DNA of 64,000 nt. Origin: Guyparkeria sp016278265. GTDB lineage: Bacteria; Pseudomonadota; Gammaproteobacteria; Halothiobacillales; Halothiobacillaceae. Under the pieces are notes generated by a model that made no database searches, was not told the DNA's origin, and saw only the letters and a list, made by a program, of their open reading frames with translations. The DNA is taken from the NCBI RefSeq assembly GCF_044582145.1, contig NZ_JBDODO010000001.1; one strand, written 5' to 3'. Of the stretch, positions 27,144 to 36,003 are shown piece after piece. The translations under genes were made by a program, and so were the position numbers. Position 1 is the stretch's first letter. Every line of letters starts with the position of its first letter.

Positions 27144-27623
27144 ATGCACCTCAAGACGATGTTTTCGAAATTGGGATCGGCGTTGCTGGTGCTGCCGGCC
27201 TTCGCCCTACCGGCCGCGGCCCTAGCCGGAAATGGCCTGATGACGCTGGAAAGCCAGTACAGCGTGGCCGAAACCGAGGAGCGCCTGGTCGAGGCGGTCG
27301 AGAGCAAGGGCCTGACGGTCATGGCCCAGGTCGATCATCAGGCCAATGCCGAGACGGTCGACATGGAGATGCCGGCGACGCGGCTGGTGATCTTCGGCAA
27401 CCCGAAGCTCGGTACCCAGTTGATGAAGTGCGCCCCGACGGTGGCGATCGACCTGCCGATGAAGATGCTGATCTGGGAAGACGGGGAGACCGTCAAGGTG
27501 GCCTACAACACGGCCGAGTACCTCGTCGAGCGACATGAGATCGGTGATTGCGCCGCGCCGGTGCAGGAAAAGGTTGGTCAGGCGCTGGATGGGTTCGCGA
27601 AGGCGGCCGCCGGTGTCAAATGA
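27144..27623 (+). CDS. Exported DUF302 family protein
   Basis: A 159-residue protein with a signal peptide (residues 1-28, ending AALAG) and a DUF302 domain. That domain shows the early YSVAETEERLVEAVESKGLTVMAQVDHQ split by the usual turn, then RLVIFGNPKLGTQLM and LPMKMLIWED. DUF302 proteins are common in sulfur and heavy-metal contexts, but their function is not known. GGAG at 27133-27136 sets the start. The octanucleotide array upstream may vary expression. A terminator separates it from convergent cusA. Confidence 0.88.
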   Translation: MHLKTMFSKLGSALLVLPAFALPAAALAGNGLMTLESQYSVAETEERLVEAVESKGLTVMAQVDHQANAETVDMEMPATRLVIFGNPKLGTQLMKCAPTVAIDLPMKMLIWEDGETVKVAYNTAEYLVERHEIGDCAAPVQEKVGQALDGFAKAAAGVK

Positions 27624-27676
27624 GTAGGAGCGACCACGTCGCACCAGTTGATCCCTGCTGACTCGTGACTTGCGAC

Positions 27677-27710
27677 AAAAGAAAGGCCGGGGTCCCCGGC
27701 CTTTCTTGTT
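27677..27710. terminator. Bidirectional terminator between DUF302 gene and cusA
   Basis: A 14-bp perfect stem (27679-27692 with 27694-27707; core GGCCGGGG/CCCCGGCC) is flanked by AAAA on the left and TTGTTT on the right. It sits between convergent genes and should serve both. Confidence 0.92.
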
Positions 27711-27730
27711 TCGAGTGCTCGGGCCGCGGC

Positions 27731-30700
27731 CTACGCGGACTGCGGCCATTTGCGCCGCTGCCACAGCCAGTAGATCACCGGCAGCACGATCATCGACAGG
27801 ATCGGGGCGGTGATCATCCCGCCGACCATCGGCGCGGCGATGCGCGACATCACCGCCGAGCCGGTGCCGTGCCCGATCATGATCGGCATCAGGCCGGCGA
27901 GGATGACGGCCACGGTCATGGCCTTGGGGCGTACCCGCAGCACCGCGCCTTCCATTAGCGCATCTCTCAGGTCGGCACGGGTGTTGAGCCGTCCCTCTTT
28001 CTGGTGATGCTCGATGGCCTGGTCGAGATAGATCAGCATGATCACGCCGAACTCGGCGGCCACGCCAGCCAGGGCGATCAGCCCCACTGCCACGGCGATC
28101 GACAGGTTGTAGCCCAGTGCCCACAGCAGCCAGAAGCTACCGATCAGCGCGAACGGCAGGCTGGCCATGATCATCACCGCCTTGCCGCCGTGGCGGAAGG
28201 TGAGATACAGCAGCACGAAGATGATCGCGAGCGTCAGCGGCACTACTTGCTTGAGTCGTTCGGCCGCGCGCTCCATGTAGCGGTACTGGCCGGCCCACTC
28301 GATCGCGTAACCTGGCGGCAGGTCGACTTTCTCCTTGAGCACGTCCTTGGCCCGCTCGACGTAGCCGCCGAGATCGACGCCGCTGGTGGTGACGAAGACA
28401 AAGCCGGCCGGGCGGCTGTTCTCCGACTTGATCACCGGTGGGCCCGACTCGATGGTCACCGTGGCCACCTGCCCGAGAGCGACCGCGGAGCCGCTGGGCG
28501 TGACGATCGGCAGGTCGCGCAATGTTTCCACCGAGTTTCGATCGCCCTGGGGGTACCGCAGGCTGACCGGATAGCGCTCGAGGCCCTCGACGGTTTCGGT
28601 CACCTTGACCCCGCCGACGGCGAGGCTGATCACCTTCTGGATATCGCCGATGTTCAGACCGAAGCGGGCCGCCTTGGCGCGGTCGGGCGTGATCACCACG
28701 TAGCGGCCGTCCGAGGTGCGGTCGGCAAACGCGCTGCGCGTGCCGGGCAGCCCCTTGAGTGCGGTCTCCACCTCCTGGCCGATCGCCTCGATCTCTCCCA
28801 GATCCGAGCCGGTGATCTTGATGCCGATCGGCGTCTGGATGCCGGTGGTCTGCATGTCGATACGCGTCTTGATCGGCATCACCCAGGCGTTGTTCAGGCT
28901 GGGGAAGTCGACCTTCTCGTTCAGTCGATCAATCAGGTCGTCCAGTGTTACGCCCTGGGGCCACTGGTCGCGCGGCTTCAAGGTGATGCTGGTCTCGATC
29001 ATGGTCAACGGCGCGGGGTCGGTCGCCGTCGCGGCCCGGCCGATCTTGCCGAAGACGCGTTCGACCTCGGGCTCCTCGCTGATCAGCTTGTCGACCTGCT
29101 GAAGGAGGATGCGCGCCTCGCCCACCGACAGGCCCGGCAGGGTGGTCGGCATGTAGAGGAGGTCACCCTCGTCGAGCTGGGGCATGAACTCCGAGCCCAG
29201 CCCCGTGCCCAGCGCGGCGAGTCGCGGCGAGCCGTCGAACCAATCTTGCCATTGGCGTTCCAGTCCCGTCTGCCAGTCGGTGACCTGTGCCTGCCACTCC
29301 GTGTCGCCCGCCCACTTGAGCGGCGCGAGGAAGCCGGAGATGCCCGCAAACGGCAGCACGGCCGAAAGCAGCAACAGCAGGGCACCGACCAGCACGCTGC
29401 GGGGGAAACGCAGCGCGCCAGCCAGCAGCGGCCGGTAGCCCCAGATGAGAAAGCGGTTGAGCGGATTGCTGTTCTCGCTGGGAATTCGGCCGCGGATGAA
29501 GTAGCCCATCAGTACCGGTATCAGCGTGACCGCAAGACCAGCGGCGGCTGCCATCGCGTAGGTCTTGGTGTAGGCCAGCGGGGCGAACAGGCGGCCTTCC
29601 TGCGCCTCCAGCGCGAACACCGGCACGAACGACAGCGTGATCACCAGCAATGAGAAGAACAGCGCCGGGCCCACCTCGCTGGCCGATTTCGCGATCAGTC
29701 CCCAGTGGACCTCGCCCTTGGGTGGGTGGCCGTACGTCTCGCGGTAGCGTGCCAGGTGCTTGTGGGCGTTCTCGATCATCACGATCGCCGCGTCGACCAT
29801 CGCGCCGATGGCGATCGCAATCCCGCCCAGCGACATGATGTTGGCGTTGATGCCCTGCCAGTTCATGACGATGAACGCCGTCAGAATGCCGAGCGGCAGG
29901 CTGATGATCGCCACCAGCGCCGAGCGCAGGTGGAACAGGAACAGTAGGCTCACCAGCGCGACGACCAGGAATTCCTCGAACAACTTTTTCTCGAGGAAGG
30001 CCACCGCGCGTTCGATCACGCCGCTACGGTCGTAGGTGGTCACCACCTCGACGCCCTCGGGTAGCCCCGGTTTGACGTCGTCGAGCTTTTCCTTGACCGC
30101 GGCGATCACCTCGAGGGCGTTCTCGCCGCTGCGCATCACGACGATGCCGCCGACCACCTCGCCCTTGCCGTCGAGCTCGGCCACGCCGCGCCGCTCGGCC
30201 GGACCGACCTCGACATGGCCGAGATTCCGCACGGTGATCGGCGTGCCCGTGTCGGTCACGCCCACCGGGATCTTCTCGATGTCCGAGGCGGATTGAAGAT
30301 AACCGCGGCTGGTGATCATGTACTCGGCACCGCCGCGCTCGATCACGCCGCCGCCCACCTCGCGGTTCGCCTGGGCGATTGCCTCGCGCAGCCGGTTGAT
30401 CGAGACGTTGAAAGAGCGCAGGCGTTGCGGATCGACCACGATCTGATACTCGCGGACCATGCCGCCGACGGTGGCCACCTCCGCGACGCCTTCGACGGAT
30501 TCGAGCTGAAACTTGAGAAACCAGTTCTGCAGCGTGGTCAACGCGGCCAGGTCGTGCTGCCCGGTCGGGTCGTTGAGCGCGTACTGGAACACCCAGCCCA
30601 CGCCGGTCGCATCCGGCCCGAGCTTGGGGGTCACGCCTTCCGGCAGGTCCTCGGCGGCCTGGTTGAGGTACTCGAGCACCCGCGAGCGGGCCCAGTAGAG

Positions 30701-31006
30701 ATCGGTGCCCTCCTTGAAGGTCACGTAGATGTAGGAATCGCCGAAAAACGAGTACCCCCGCACCGCCGTGGAGCCGGGCACGGCCAACAGACGCGTCGTC
30801 AGGGGGTAGGTGACCTGGTCCTGGACCACCTGCGGCGACTGGCCCGGGAAGGTGGTCTTGACGATCACCTGCGTGTCGGACAGATCCGGGATCGCGTCCA
30901 GCGGCGTGGCCTTCCAGGCCCCCCAGCCGATGGCCGCGAGAAGCGCGGCCAGCAGCAAGACCAGCACGCGGTAGCGGATGGAGGCATGGATGATGCGTTC
31001 GATCAT
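27731..31006 (-). CDS. cusA: Copper/silver efflux RND pump CusA
   Basis: A 1091-residue inner-membrane RND transporter that drives metal export with the proton gradient, working with CusB and CusC. An N-terminal helix, two periplasmic loops and two blocks of helices are visible. Three methionines match the E. coli CusA copper site: M619 in DLLYMPTT, M669 in APLTMIET and M718 in TRIDMQTT, with spacings of 50 and 49 identical to E. coli 573/623/672. This favours Cu(I)/Ag(I) over zinc or cobalt. The GAMVDAAIVMIEN segment carries the proton-relay acidic residues. It lies 12 bp after cusB, last in the operon. Confidence 0.95.
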   Translation of the reverse strand: MIERIIHASIRYRVLVLLLAALLAAIGWGAWKATPLDAIPDLSDTQVIVKTTFPGQSPQVVQDQVTYPLTTRLLAVPGSTAVRGYSFFGDSYIYVTFKEGTDLYWARSRVLEYLNQAAEDLPEGVTPKLGPDATGVGWVFQYALNDPTGQHDLAALTTLQNWFLKFQLESVEGVAEVATVGGMVREYQIVVDPQRLRSFNVSINRLREAIAQANREVGGGVIERGGAEYMITSRGYLQSASDIEKIPVGVTDTGTPITVRNLGHVEVGPAERRGVAELDGKGEVVGGIVVMRSGENALEVIAAVKEKLDDVKPGLPEGVEVVTTYDRSGVIERAVAFLEKKLFEEFLVVALVSLLFLFHLRSALVAIISLPLGILTAFIVMNWQGINANIMSLGGIAIAIGAMVDAAIVMIENAHKHLARYRETYGHPPKGEVHWGLIAKSASEVGPALFFSLLVITLSFVPVFALEAQEGRLFAPLAYTKTYAMAAAAGLAVTLIPVLMGYFIRGRIPSENSNPLNRFLIWGYRPLLAGALRFPRSVLVGALLLLLSAVLPFAGISGFLAPLKWAGDTEWQAQVTDWQTGLERQWQDWFDGSPRLAALGTGLGSEFMPQLDEGDLLYMPTTLPGLSVGEARILLQQVDKLISEEPEVERVFGKIGRAATATDPAPLTMIETSITLKPRDQWPQGVTLDDLIDRLNEKVDFPSLNNAWVMPIKTRIDMQTTGIQTPIGIKITGSDLGEIEAIGQEVETALKGLPGTRSAFADRTSDGRYVVITPDRAKAARFGLNIGDIQKVISLAVGGVKVTETVEGLERYPVSLRYPQGDRNSVETLRDLPIVTPSGSAVALGQVATVTIESGPPVIKSENSRPAGFVFVTTSGVDLGGYVERAKDVLKEKVDLPPGYAIEWAGQYRYMERAAERLKQVVPLTLAIIFVLLYLTFRHGGKAVMIMASLPFALIGSFWLLWALGYNLSIAVAVGLIALAGVAAEFGVIMLIYLDQAIEHHQKEGRLNTRADLRDALMEGAVLRVRPKAMTVAVILAGLMPIMIGHGTGSAVMSRIAAPMVGGMITAPILSMIVLPVIYWLWQRRKWPQSA

Positions 31007-31018
31007 GTCCCTCTCCTT

Positions 31019-32746
31019 TTATTGCTGCTGGCCGGACTGGTCGCCGGAGGACGAGTCGTCACCCGAGCCGGACAGCCGCAGGAAGGACGCCTGAACACTC
31101 GATTCCGAGTCGATCAGGAACTGGCCCGAGGCGACCACCTGCTCGCCGGCTTCCAGACCCGAGACGATCTCGGTGTAGCCGCCGGATTCGGCGCCGGTCT
31201 GCACCGCGACTGGCCGGAAGCGGCCCTCGCCGGTGCGTACGACCACGCGCGCGCCGCCCGGCGCCGGAATGATCGCCGTCGACGGCACGGTGAGCACTGG
31301 CGGGCTCTTCTCCGGCATGAGTGTGACCTCGGCGAACTGGTTGGGCCGCAGCTGGCCGTCCTCGTTGTCGAATGCCAACCGGACCCGTAGGGTGCGTGAT
31401 TGTGGGTCGAGTTCCGGGTAGACGAAATCCACCGTCCCCTCGAACTCGCGCCCGGGGAGGCCGTCGACCTGCATGCGCGCTTGCTGGCCCTCGTGGACCG
31501 ACTGCATGCGCCGTTCGAGTACGTCGACGTTGACCCAGACACGATCGCGTCGGGCGATGGTGTAGAGGTCGAGGCCGGGCTGGATGTACATCCCTTCGCG
31601 CAGGTTGATCTCGGCGACGTAGCCGTCTTGTGGGGCGAGTAGCGGGATGGTGCGCTGCACCTTGCCCTGCCGACGGACGGCATCGATGACCGACTCGGGC
31701 ACGTCGAGCAACTCGAGCCGGGCGCGTGTGGAATCGATCAGGTCGCTCATGCCGCGGCGCAGGGCGACCAGGTAGTCCTGCTGGGCGGAGACGATGTCCG
31801 GTGAGTAGTACTCGAACAGGACGTCGCCCTTTTTAACCGAGGCGCCGATCGAGGCGACCTCGAGTCGTTCGACCCAGCCCTTCGAGCGTGGATGGACGTG
31901 GGCGAGCAGATCCTCGTCGTAGCCGACGGTGCCGACGGTGCGGATCGTCTCGGTGAGCGGACGTTTTTGCGCCGCGTCGATCACGACGTTCATGTGCTGC
32001 ACGGTGATCGGGCTCACCGAAACGGCCGGAAAGCTCGGCGCCTGGGGGCGGTTGGGCGCATTGCTCGTGCTCGTCGCTTCGCCGGCACCGATCTCGGCGG
32101 CCGGGTAGTCCTTCTCGACTAGGTCCATGCCGCAGATGGGGCAGGAGCCGGGCTCCTCCTCGATGATCTGCGGGTGCATGGGACAGGTCCAGCGCGTCAC
32201 GGTATCGCCGCCATCGCCTGAGGCCTGGGCATGATCATGGCCGGCATGGGCGTCCACACCAGTCTCCTCGGCGGGGAATTCCTTCTCGACCAGGTCCATG
32301 CCGCAGATGGGGCAGGAACCCGGCTCCTCCTCCACGATCTGCGGATGCATAGGGCAGGTCCAGCGCGTGACCATCTCGCTACCGGAGCTAGCGGCTACGG
32401 TGGCACCTTCCGTACCCGCTGTGTCGTCCGCCTTGCTGCCGCCCGCCTGGGTGGCGGCTTGCTGGCTGGAGACTTGCTGGGCGGGGAATTCCTTCTCGAC
32501 CAGGTCCATCCCGCAGATGGGGCAAGAGCCGGGCTCCTGCTCGACGATCTGCGGATGCATGGGGCAGGTCCAGCGGGTGACGTTGTCGTTGCCGTCGGTC
32601 GACTGGGCGTGGTCATGGCCCGAGTGGTCGGCGTTCTCGGCGGCCACGGCCTGGGTGAGCGCCGGCGCCAGACCGGTCAGCACCGCCGGCGTGACCAGCG
32701 CGGCACCGAGCAGACTGATGCGAAGAATCGTGTTGTGACGGTTCAT
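31019..32746 (-). CDS. cusB: Copper/silver efflux adaptor CusB with three HMBD modules
   Basis: A 575-residue periplasmic membrane-fusion protein linking CusA to CusC. A signal peptide (about residues 1-36) is followed by a His-rich patch (HSGHDHAQ), then three near-identical heavy-metal-binding modules of the YHS-like HMBD type at residues 57-89, 127-159 and 184-216. Each has WTCPMHP, then EPGSCPICGMDLVEK. The usual barrel-sandwich, hairpin and beta-barrel domains follow from about 245, and the end is Ser/Gln/Gly-rich. Typical CusB proteins have no or one such module. The stop lies 12 bp before cusA, and the start overlaps the cusC stop by four bases. Confidence 0.93.
   Translation of the reverse strand: MNRHNTILRISLLGAALVTPAVLTGLAPALTQAVAAENADHSGHDHAQSTDGNDNVTRWTCPMHPQIVEQEPGSCPICGMDLVEKEFPAQQVSSQQAATQAGGSKADDTAGTEGATVAASSGSEMVTRWTCPMHPQIVEEEPGSCPICGMDLVEKEFPAEETGVDAHAGHDHAQASGDGGDTVTRWTCPMHPQIIEEEPGSCPICGMDLVEKDYPAAEIGAGEATSTSNAPNRPQAPSFPAVSVSPITVQHMNVVIDAAQKRPLTETIRTVGTVGYDEDLLAHVHPRSKGWVERLEVASIGASVKKGDVLFEYYSPDIVSAQQDYLVALRRGMSDLIDSTRARLELLDVPESVIDAVRRQGKVQRTIPLLAPQDGYVAEINLREGMYIQPGLDLYTIARRDRVWVNVDVLERRMQSVHEGQQARMQVDGLPGREFEGTVDFVYPELDPQSRTLRVRLAFDNEDGQLRPNQFAEVTLMPEKSPPVLTVPSTAIIPAPGGARVVVRTGEGRFRPVAVQTGAESGGYTEIVSGLEAGEQVVASGQFLIDSESSVQASFLRLSGSGDDSSSGDQSGQQQ
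32099..32578 (-). repeat. Three HMBD-coding repeats inside cusB
   Basis: Three copies of a roughly 99-bp coding unit lie at 32480-32578, 32270-32368 and 32099-32197, separated by linkers of differing length and sequence. The units are nearly identical at protein level and very similar in DNA, while the linkers differ. This indicates intragenic duplication followed by conservation of the metal-binding module. Confidence 0.9.
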
Positions 32747-33996
32747 GAATTCGGCTCCAGCAGGTAGCGCAGGTCGATGAGTTGCTCGGCGCGATCGAGG
32801 CGCAGGGTCAGTAGCTCCTGGCGGGCCTCGATGACCACGCGTTCGGCCTCGATCAGGGCCTCGAATTCGCCCTGGCCGGCGCCGATCTCGCCACGGATCA
32901 TCTCGGCGACCTGTTTCAGTTCGGGGATGATGTCGGTTTCAAAGTGCGCCACGCGCCGGTCCAAGGCGGCCAATCGCGCGCGGATACTATCGGCCTGGGC
33001 CGCGAGATCACGCGCGCGCTTGGTCAGCTCGAGCTGAGCGGCCTGGGCCGACTGTTGTGCCCCGCGCAGCCGGGGCGACTGGCGACGCTCGTGGAAGATC
33101 GGCAGGCTCACGCTCACGCCGGCGGATAGGGTGTTGGGCTCGCTGCCCGCGCGCAGGCCGTAGCCGACCTGCAGGCCGATTTCCGGGGCGAATTGCTCCT
33201 CGGCCTCACCCACCTGGGCGCGAGCGCCCTCGAGCTCGGCGCGCAGTCGGTCGAGCTCGGGCTGGTGGTTGAGGTCGCCCTGCGGCAGGTCGGTCAGGCG
33301 GGCCGGCAGGGAGTCGGGCAGGGGGCGTCGGGCGGCATCGCCCACCCAGCGGGCCAGCCGGGCGCGGGCGGCCTCGGCCTCGCCCCGGCGACGCTCGAGG
33401 GCATCCCCGATCCGCGACCGACGTGCCTGCAGGACGACAAGGTCGCTGCCGCTGGCCTCGTTTACCTGATAGGAGGTGCGCGCGCTTTCCAGCAATTCGC
33501 GGTACAGCTCGCGCTCGGCCTCGAGCAGGCGACCGAGGGCCTCCTCGCGGTAGACGGCCAGCCACAGCCGGCGGACCTCGCGCTTGAGCTGACGGTCGGC
33601 GGTGGCCAAGGCGGCCGCCGAGCCGGCGACGCGGGCCTCGGCCTGCTCGCCGCGGAAGGCGAGCGTGTCGCCCGGCGGCAGGCTCTGCGAGAGCGTCACC
33701 ACCGTCTGGGTCATGGGTGAATCGCTCAGGCTGTAGTTGTCGGTGGGCACGTTCTGCAGGGCGACGGACAGCCGCGGGTCGGGCAACTGGTCGGCGGCCT
33801 CGGCGGTCGCGGCCAGCCCGGCACGCCGCCGGTCGGCGGCCTGTAGTCCTTCGTCGCTTTGGGTCGCGGCCTGTACGGCCGCTTCCAGCGTCAGGCGCGG
33901 TCCGGTGTCGGCCGACGAGTCGGCCAGGATCGGCGTGATCGGCACGGCGATCGCCAGCCAGGCCACGGCGGCCCGCGAGAGAATGGATGGGTTCAT
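32743..33996 (-). CDS. cusC: TolC-family outer membrane factor, CusC
   Basis: A 417-residue outer membrane efflux protein with a signal peptide (residues about 1-25, ending ILA) and two repeated halves of long amphipathic helices rich in Ala, Glu, Arg and Leu. The beta segments (DPRLSVALQNVP and PEIGLQVGYGLRAG) would form the outer membrane barrel. It provides the exit duct for the CusBA pump. No lipobox Cys is visible, unlike E. coli CusC. It is upstream of cusB with overlapping stop and start codons. Confidence 0.9.
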   Translation of the reverse strand: MNPSILSRAAVAWLAIAVPITPILADSSADTGPRLTLEAAVQAATQSDEGLQAADRRRAGLAATAEAADQLPDPRLSVALQNVPTDNYSLSDSPMTQTVVTLSQSLPPGDTLAFRGEQAEARVAGSAAALATADRQLKREVRRLWLAVYREEALGRLLEAERELYRELLESARTSYQVNEASGSDLVVLQARRSRIGDALERRRGEAEAARARLARWVGDAARRPLPDSLPARLTDLPQGDLNHQPELDRLRAELEGARAQVGEAEEQFAPEIGLQVGYGLRAGSEPNTLSAGVSVSLPIFHERRQSPRLRGAQQSAQAAQLELTKRARDLAAQADSIRARLAALDRRVAHFETDIIPELKQVAEMIRGEIGAGQGEFEALIEAERVVIEARQELLTLRLDRAEQLIDLRYLLEPNS

Positions 33997-34083
33997 GGCG
34001 GTTTCCTCGGTTAATGACGGTCAGCGGGGAGCTGGGTCAGCCGAGGTGCCGCGGGGTGTGGTGCCCCGGGGTGCTCGGCCGTG

Positions 34084-34419
34084 TCAGGCCGAGAGGGGAG
34101 GGCGGAACGGGGGGTTCGGAACGCCTGCGGCCATCGAATCGGCCAACGGCGCGTCAAGGGTGCCGTTGGGCAGGTGGATGGCGGCCGGTGTGGCCTGGGC
34201 CGGCAGGGGGGAGAAGCCGCCCAGCAGTACGCAGCTGCCGCAGTGGTCACAGCCGGCCGGGGCGGTTGCCTCCTCGGTCGTGCCACTCATGCTCGGGCAG
34301 TCGGCCGAATGCTCGGCCGCCTCGTTCATGGGGCAATCGAGCATGGTGACGCCGGCGGTCACCGCGTTCAGCGGTGCCCAGAAGGCGAGCAGCAGGGTGA
34401 TCAGGCGCATGAATTTCAT
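34084..34419 (-). CDS. Small exported Cys-containing protein heading cus operon
   Basis: A 111-residue protein with a signal peptide (about residues 1-22) and a cluster of likely metal ligands: MLDCPMNEAAEH, DCPSM and the tight pair CDHCGSC. The last 50 residues are Pro- and Ala-rich. I do not recognise a named family. Its position 87 bp upstream of cusC on the same strand, and its Cys/Met/His content, suggest a periplasmic copper binder or sensor; this is inference. A second ATG three codons in (34410) is an alternative start. A promoter immediately upstream (34429-34457) would give a transcript with almost no leader. Confidence 0.6.
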   Translation of the reverse strand: MKFMRLITLLLAFWAPLNAVTAGVTMLDCPMNEAAEHSADCPSMSGTTEEATAPAGCDHCGSCVLLGGFSPLPAQATPAAIHLPNGTLDAPLADSMAAGVPNPPFRPPLSA

Positions 34420-34428
34420 GAGTTCGGG

Positions 34429-34457
34429 ACTATAGGTGCCTCTTTTGACAGGCGCAA
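34429..34457 (-). promoter_or_regulatory. Candidate promoter of cus operon with dyad in spacer
   Basis: Read on the minus strand: TTGCGC, a 17-bp spacer, then TATAGT, ending nine bases before the start codon at 34419. The spacer holds an imperfect dyad, GCGCCT with AGGCAC eight bases later, which could be an operator for a metal-responsive regulator. No regulator gene is adjacent. Confidence 0.45.
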
Positions 34458-34477
34458 GCCCGGCCGCGGATTGGTGG

Positions 34478-35575
34478 TCAGTCGGGTGTCAACCGCAGCA
34501 GCCGACCATCGGCATGGTCGGTAATCACCCAGAGCGCCCCGTCCGGCCCGGCCTCGACATCGCGGATACGCCACTCGCGTGCTTCCAGCCAGCGGTCCTC
34601 GTTGACCACGCGTTCGCCATCCAGTTGCAGGCGGGCGAGGTGGCGCTTGGCCAGTGCGCCGACGAACAGGCTTCCCTGCCAGTCGGGGGCGGCGGGGTGA
34701 CCGTAGAAGGTCATGCCGGAGGGGGCGATCGACGGGGTCCAGTGATGGAGCGGGCCGGTCACGCCCTCGACCGCGTCCGGGGCGATTTCCGGACCGGCAT
34801 ATTCCCGGCCGTAGGTCTGGATTGGCCAGCCGAAGTTTGCCCCGGCGACCGGGATGTTGATCTCGTCGCCGCCGCGCGGGCCGTGTTCATGAATCCAGAC
34901 GCGGCCGGTGTGCGGGTGGGTGGCCGCGCCCTGCGGGTTGCGGTGGCCATAGCTGAAGATCGCGGCCTCGGCGTCGGGGCGGCCGACGAACGGGTTGTCT
35001 TCGGGAATGCGGCCATCGGCGTGGAATCGCAGCACCGAGCCGTTGTGGTCGGCCAGGTCCTGGGCGCGATCGCGTTCGCCGCGGTCGCCGACGGTCATGA
35101 ACAGGTATCCGTCGCGATCGAAGGCCAGCCGCGAACCGAAGTGGATGCCGGAATCCACGCAGGGGGTGGCGACATGCAGGGTCTGGAAATCGACTAGCCG
35201 GTTTCCCTCCAGTCGCCCGCGGCCCAGGTGGGTGGCGTTGCCGCCGTCACAGCGCCCGGCCCAGGTCAGGTAGATCCACCGGTTGCCGGCATGCGCCGGA
35301 TGGGCGAGTACGTCGAGCAGTCCACCTTGGTTGCGGTGATCGACCTCCGGCAGGCCGTCGATCGCCTGGCGATCCCCGCTGGCCGGGTCGACCCGCCAGA
35401 GCCGGCCGCGCCGCTCGGTGACCAGCAACTCGCCATCGGGAAGAAAGGCCAGGGCCCAGGGGTGGTGCAGGTCGTCGGCGATCGTCTCGACTGCCGGCTC
35501 GGTCGGTGCGGGGTGGGCGGCGAGCAGCGGGAACCACGACAGGAGGGCGAGCAGCGCAAGTCGAGCACGAGACAT
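34478..35575 (-). CDS. PQQ-dependent aldose sugar dehydrogenase-like protein
   Basis: A 365-residue periplasmic six-bladed beta-propeller enzyme, glucose/sorbosone dehydrogenase family, predicted to oxidise aldoses with PQQ. A signal peptide (about 1-22) is followed by the family segments HPWALAFLPDGELLVTER, DHRNQGGLLDVLAHP (containing the likely catalytic His) and YGHRNPQGAATHP, then HEHGPRGGDEIN. ATG 35575 with GAGGAA just upstream is chosen over the longer open frame to 35893, whose extension has no signal peptide. The nearest relatives include E. coli YliI. It stands alone. Confidence 0.88.
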   Translation of the reverse strand: MSRARLALLALLSWFPLLAAHPAPTEPAVETIADDLHHPWALAFLPDGELLVTERRGRLWRVDPASGDRQAIDGLPEVDHRNQGGLLDVLAHPAHAGNRWIYLTWAGRCDGGNATHLGRGRLEGNRLVDFQTLHVATPCVDSGIHFGSRLAFDRDGYLFMTVGDRGERDRAQDLADHNGSVLRFHADGRIPEDNPFVGRPDAEAAIFSYGHRNPQGAATHPHTGRVWIHEHGPRGGDEINIPVAGANFGWPIQTYGREYAGPEIAPDAVEGVTGPLHHWTPSIAPSGMTFYGHPAAPDWQGSLFVGALAKRHLARLQLDGERVVNEDRWLEAREWRIRDVEAGPDGALWVITDHADGRLLRLTPD

Positions 35576-35645
35576 GGTGGTTCCTCGCGGGCGGGTATAT
35601 CCGGTGATGTGGCGTTCGAGATTAGACGAGCCGGTCGCGGTTCTC

Positions 35646-35891
35646 AGACCAGCATCGGGTAGTTGAACAACGAGCAGTGCCGCTGGTTGACCAGCCAGTG
35701 CGGCGCGATGGTCGGCCACCGCGAACCGCTCTGCCAAGCGACCCGGCCGTAGCCGAGCCCGGCGACGGGGGCGGCGGCGAACTCGATGCCGAGGGGCAGA
35801 TGGGGCCGCTCGACGAGCACTGCGGTGAGCCACCAGGCATTGTTGCCGAGAGGCCGGCCGGGATGGAGGTCGTGGCCGCTGATCCGGCGTC
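35646..35891 (-). pseudogene. Open frame of about 81 codons without a start codon
   Basis: On the minus strand a frame runs from just after a TGA at 35892-35894 to a TGA at 35646, with protein-like composition: GNNAWWLTAVLVERPHLPLG, then GYGRVAWQSGSRWP, and ending NYPMLV. No ATG lies near its beginning (the first possible start is an internal GTG), so it may be the 3' remnant of a lost gene. I do not recognise the family. Apart from this and the promoter at 35921, the gap 35576-36003 holds nothing else I can support. Confidence 0.35.
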
Positions 35892-35920
35892 AAATGGATG
35901 GCATGCGCACGTATAAGCGG

Positions 35921-35948
35921 TTGTTTTTATCGGGAAATGGGCTAGAAT
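35921..35948 (+). promoter_or_regulatory. Candidate sigma-70 promoter of KamA-like gene
   Basis: TTGTTT, a 16-bp AT-rich spacer and TAGAAT lie 55 bp before the chosen start codon at 36004. Confidence 0.55.
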
Positions 35949-36003
35949 TCGCCGGCCTTTGTGGTCGGCACGGCCCATTACCATGCGCACCAGACGAGGT
36001 TTT

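Noticed and set aside
26954..27322. Minus-strand frame encoding repeated FVCSSVRL
   Set aside because: It is the translation of the 8-bp tandem array read through in reverse, overlapping the DUF302 start; no sign of a real gene.
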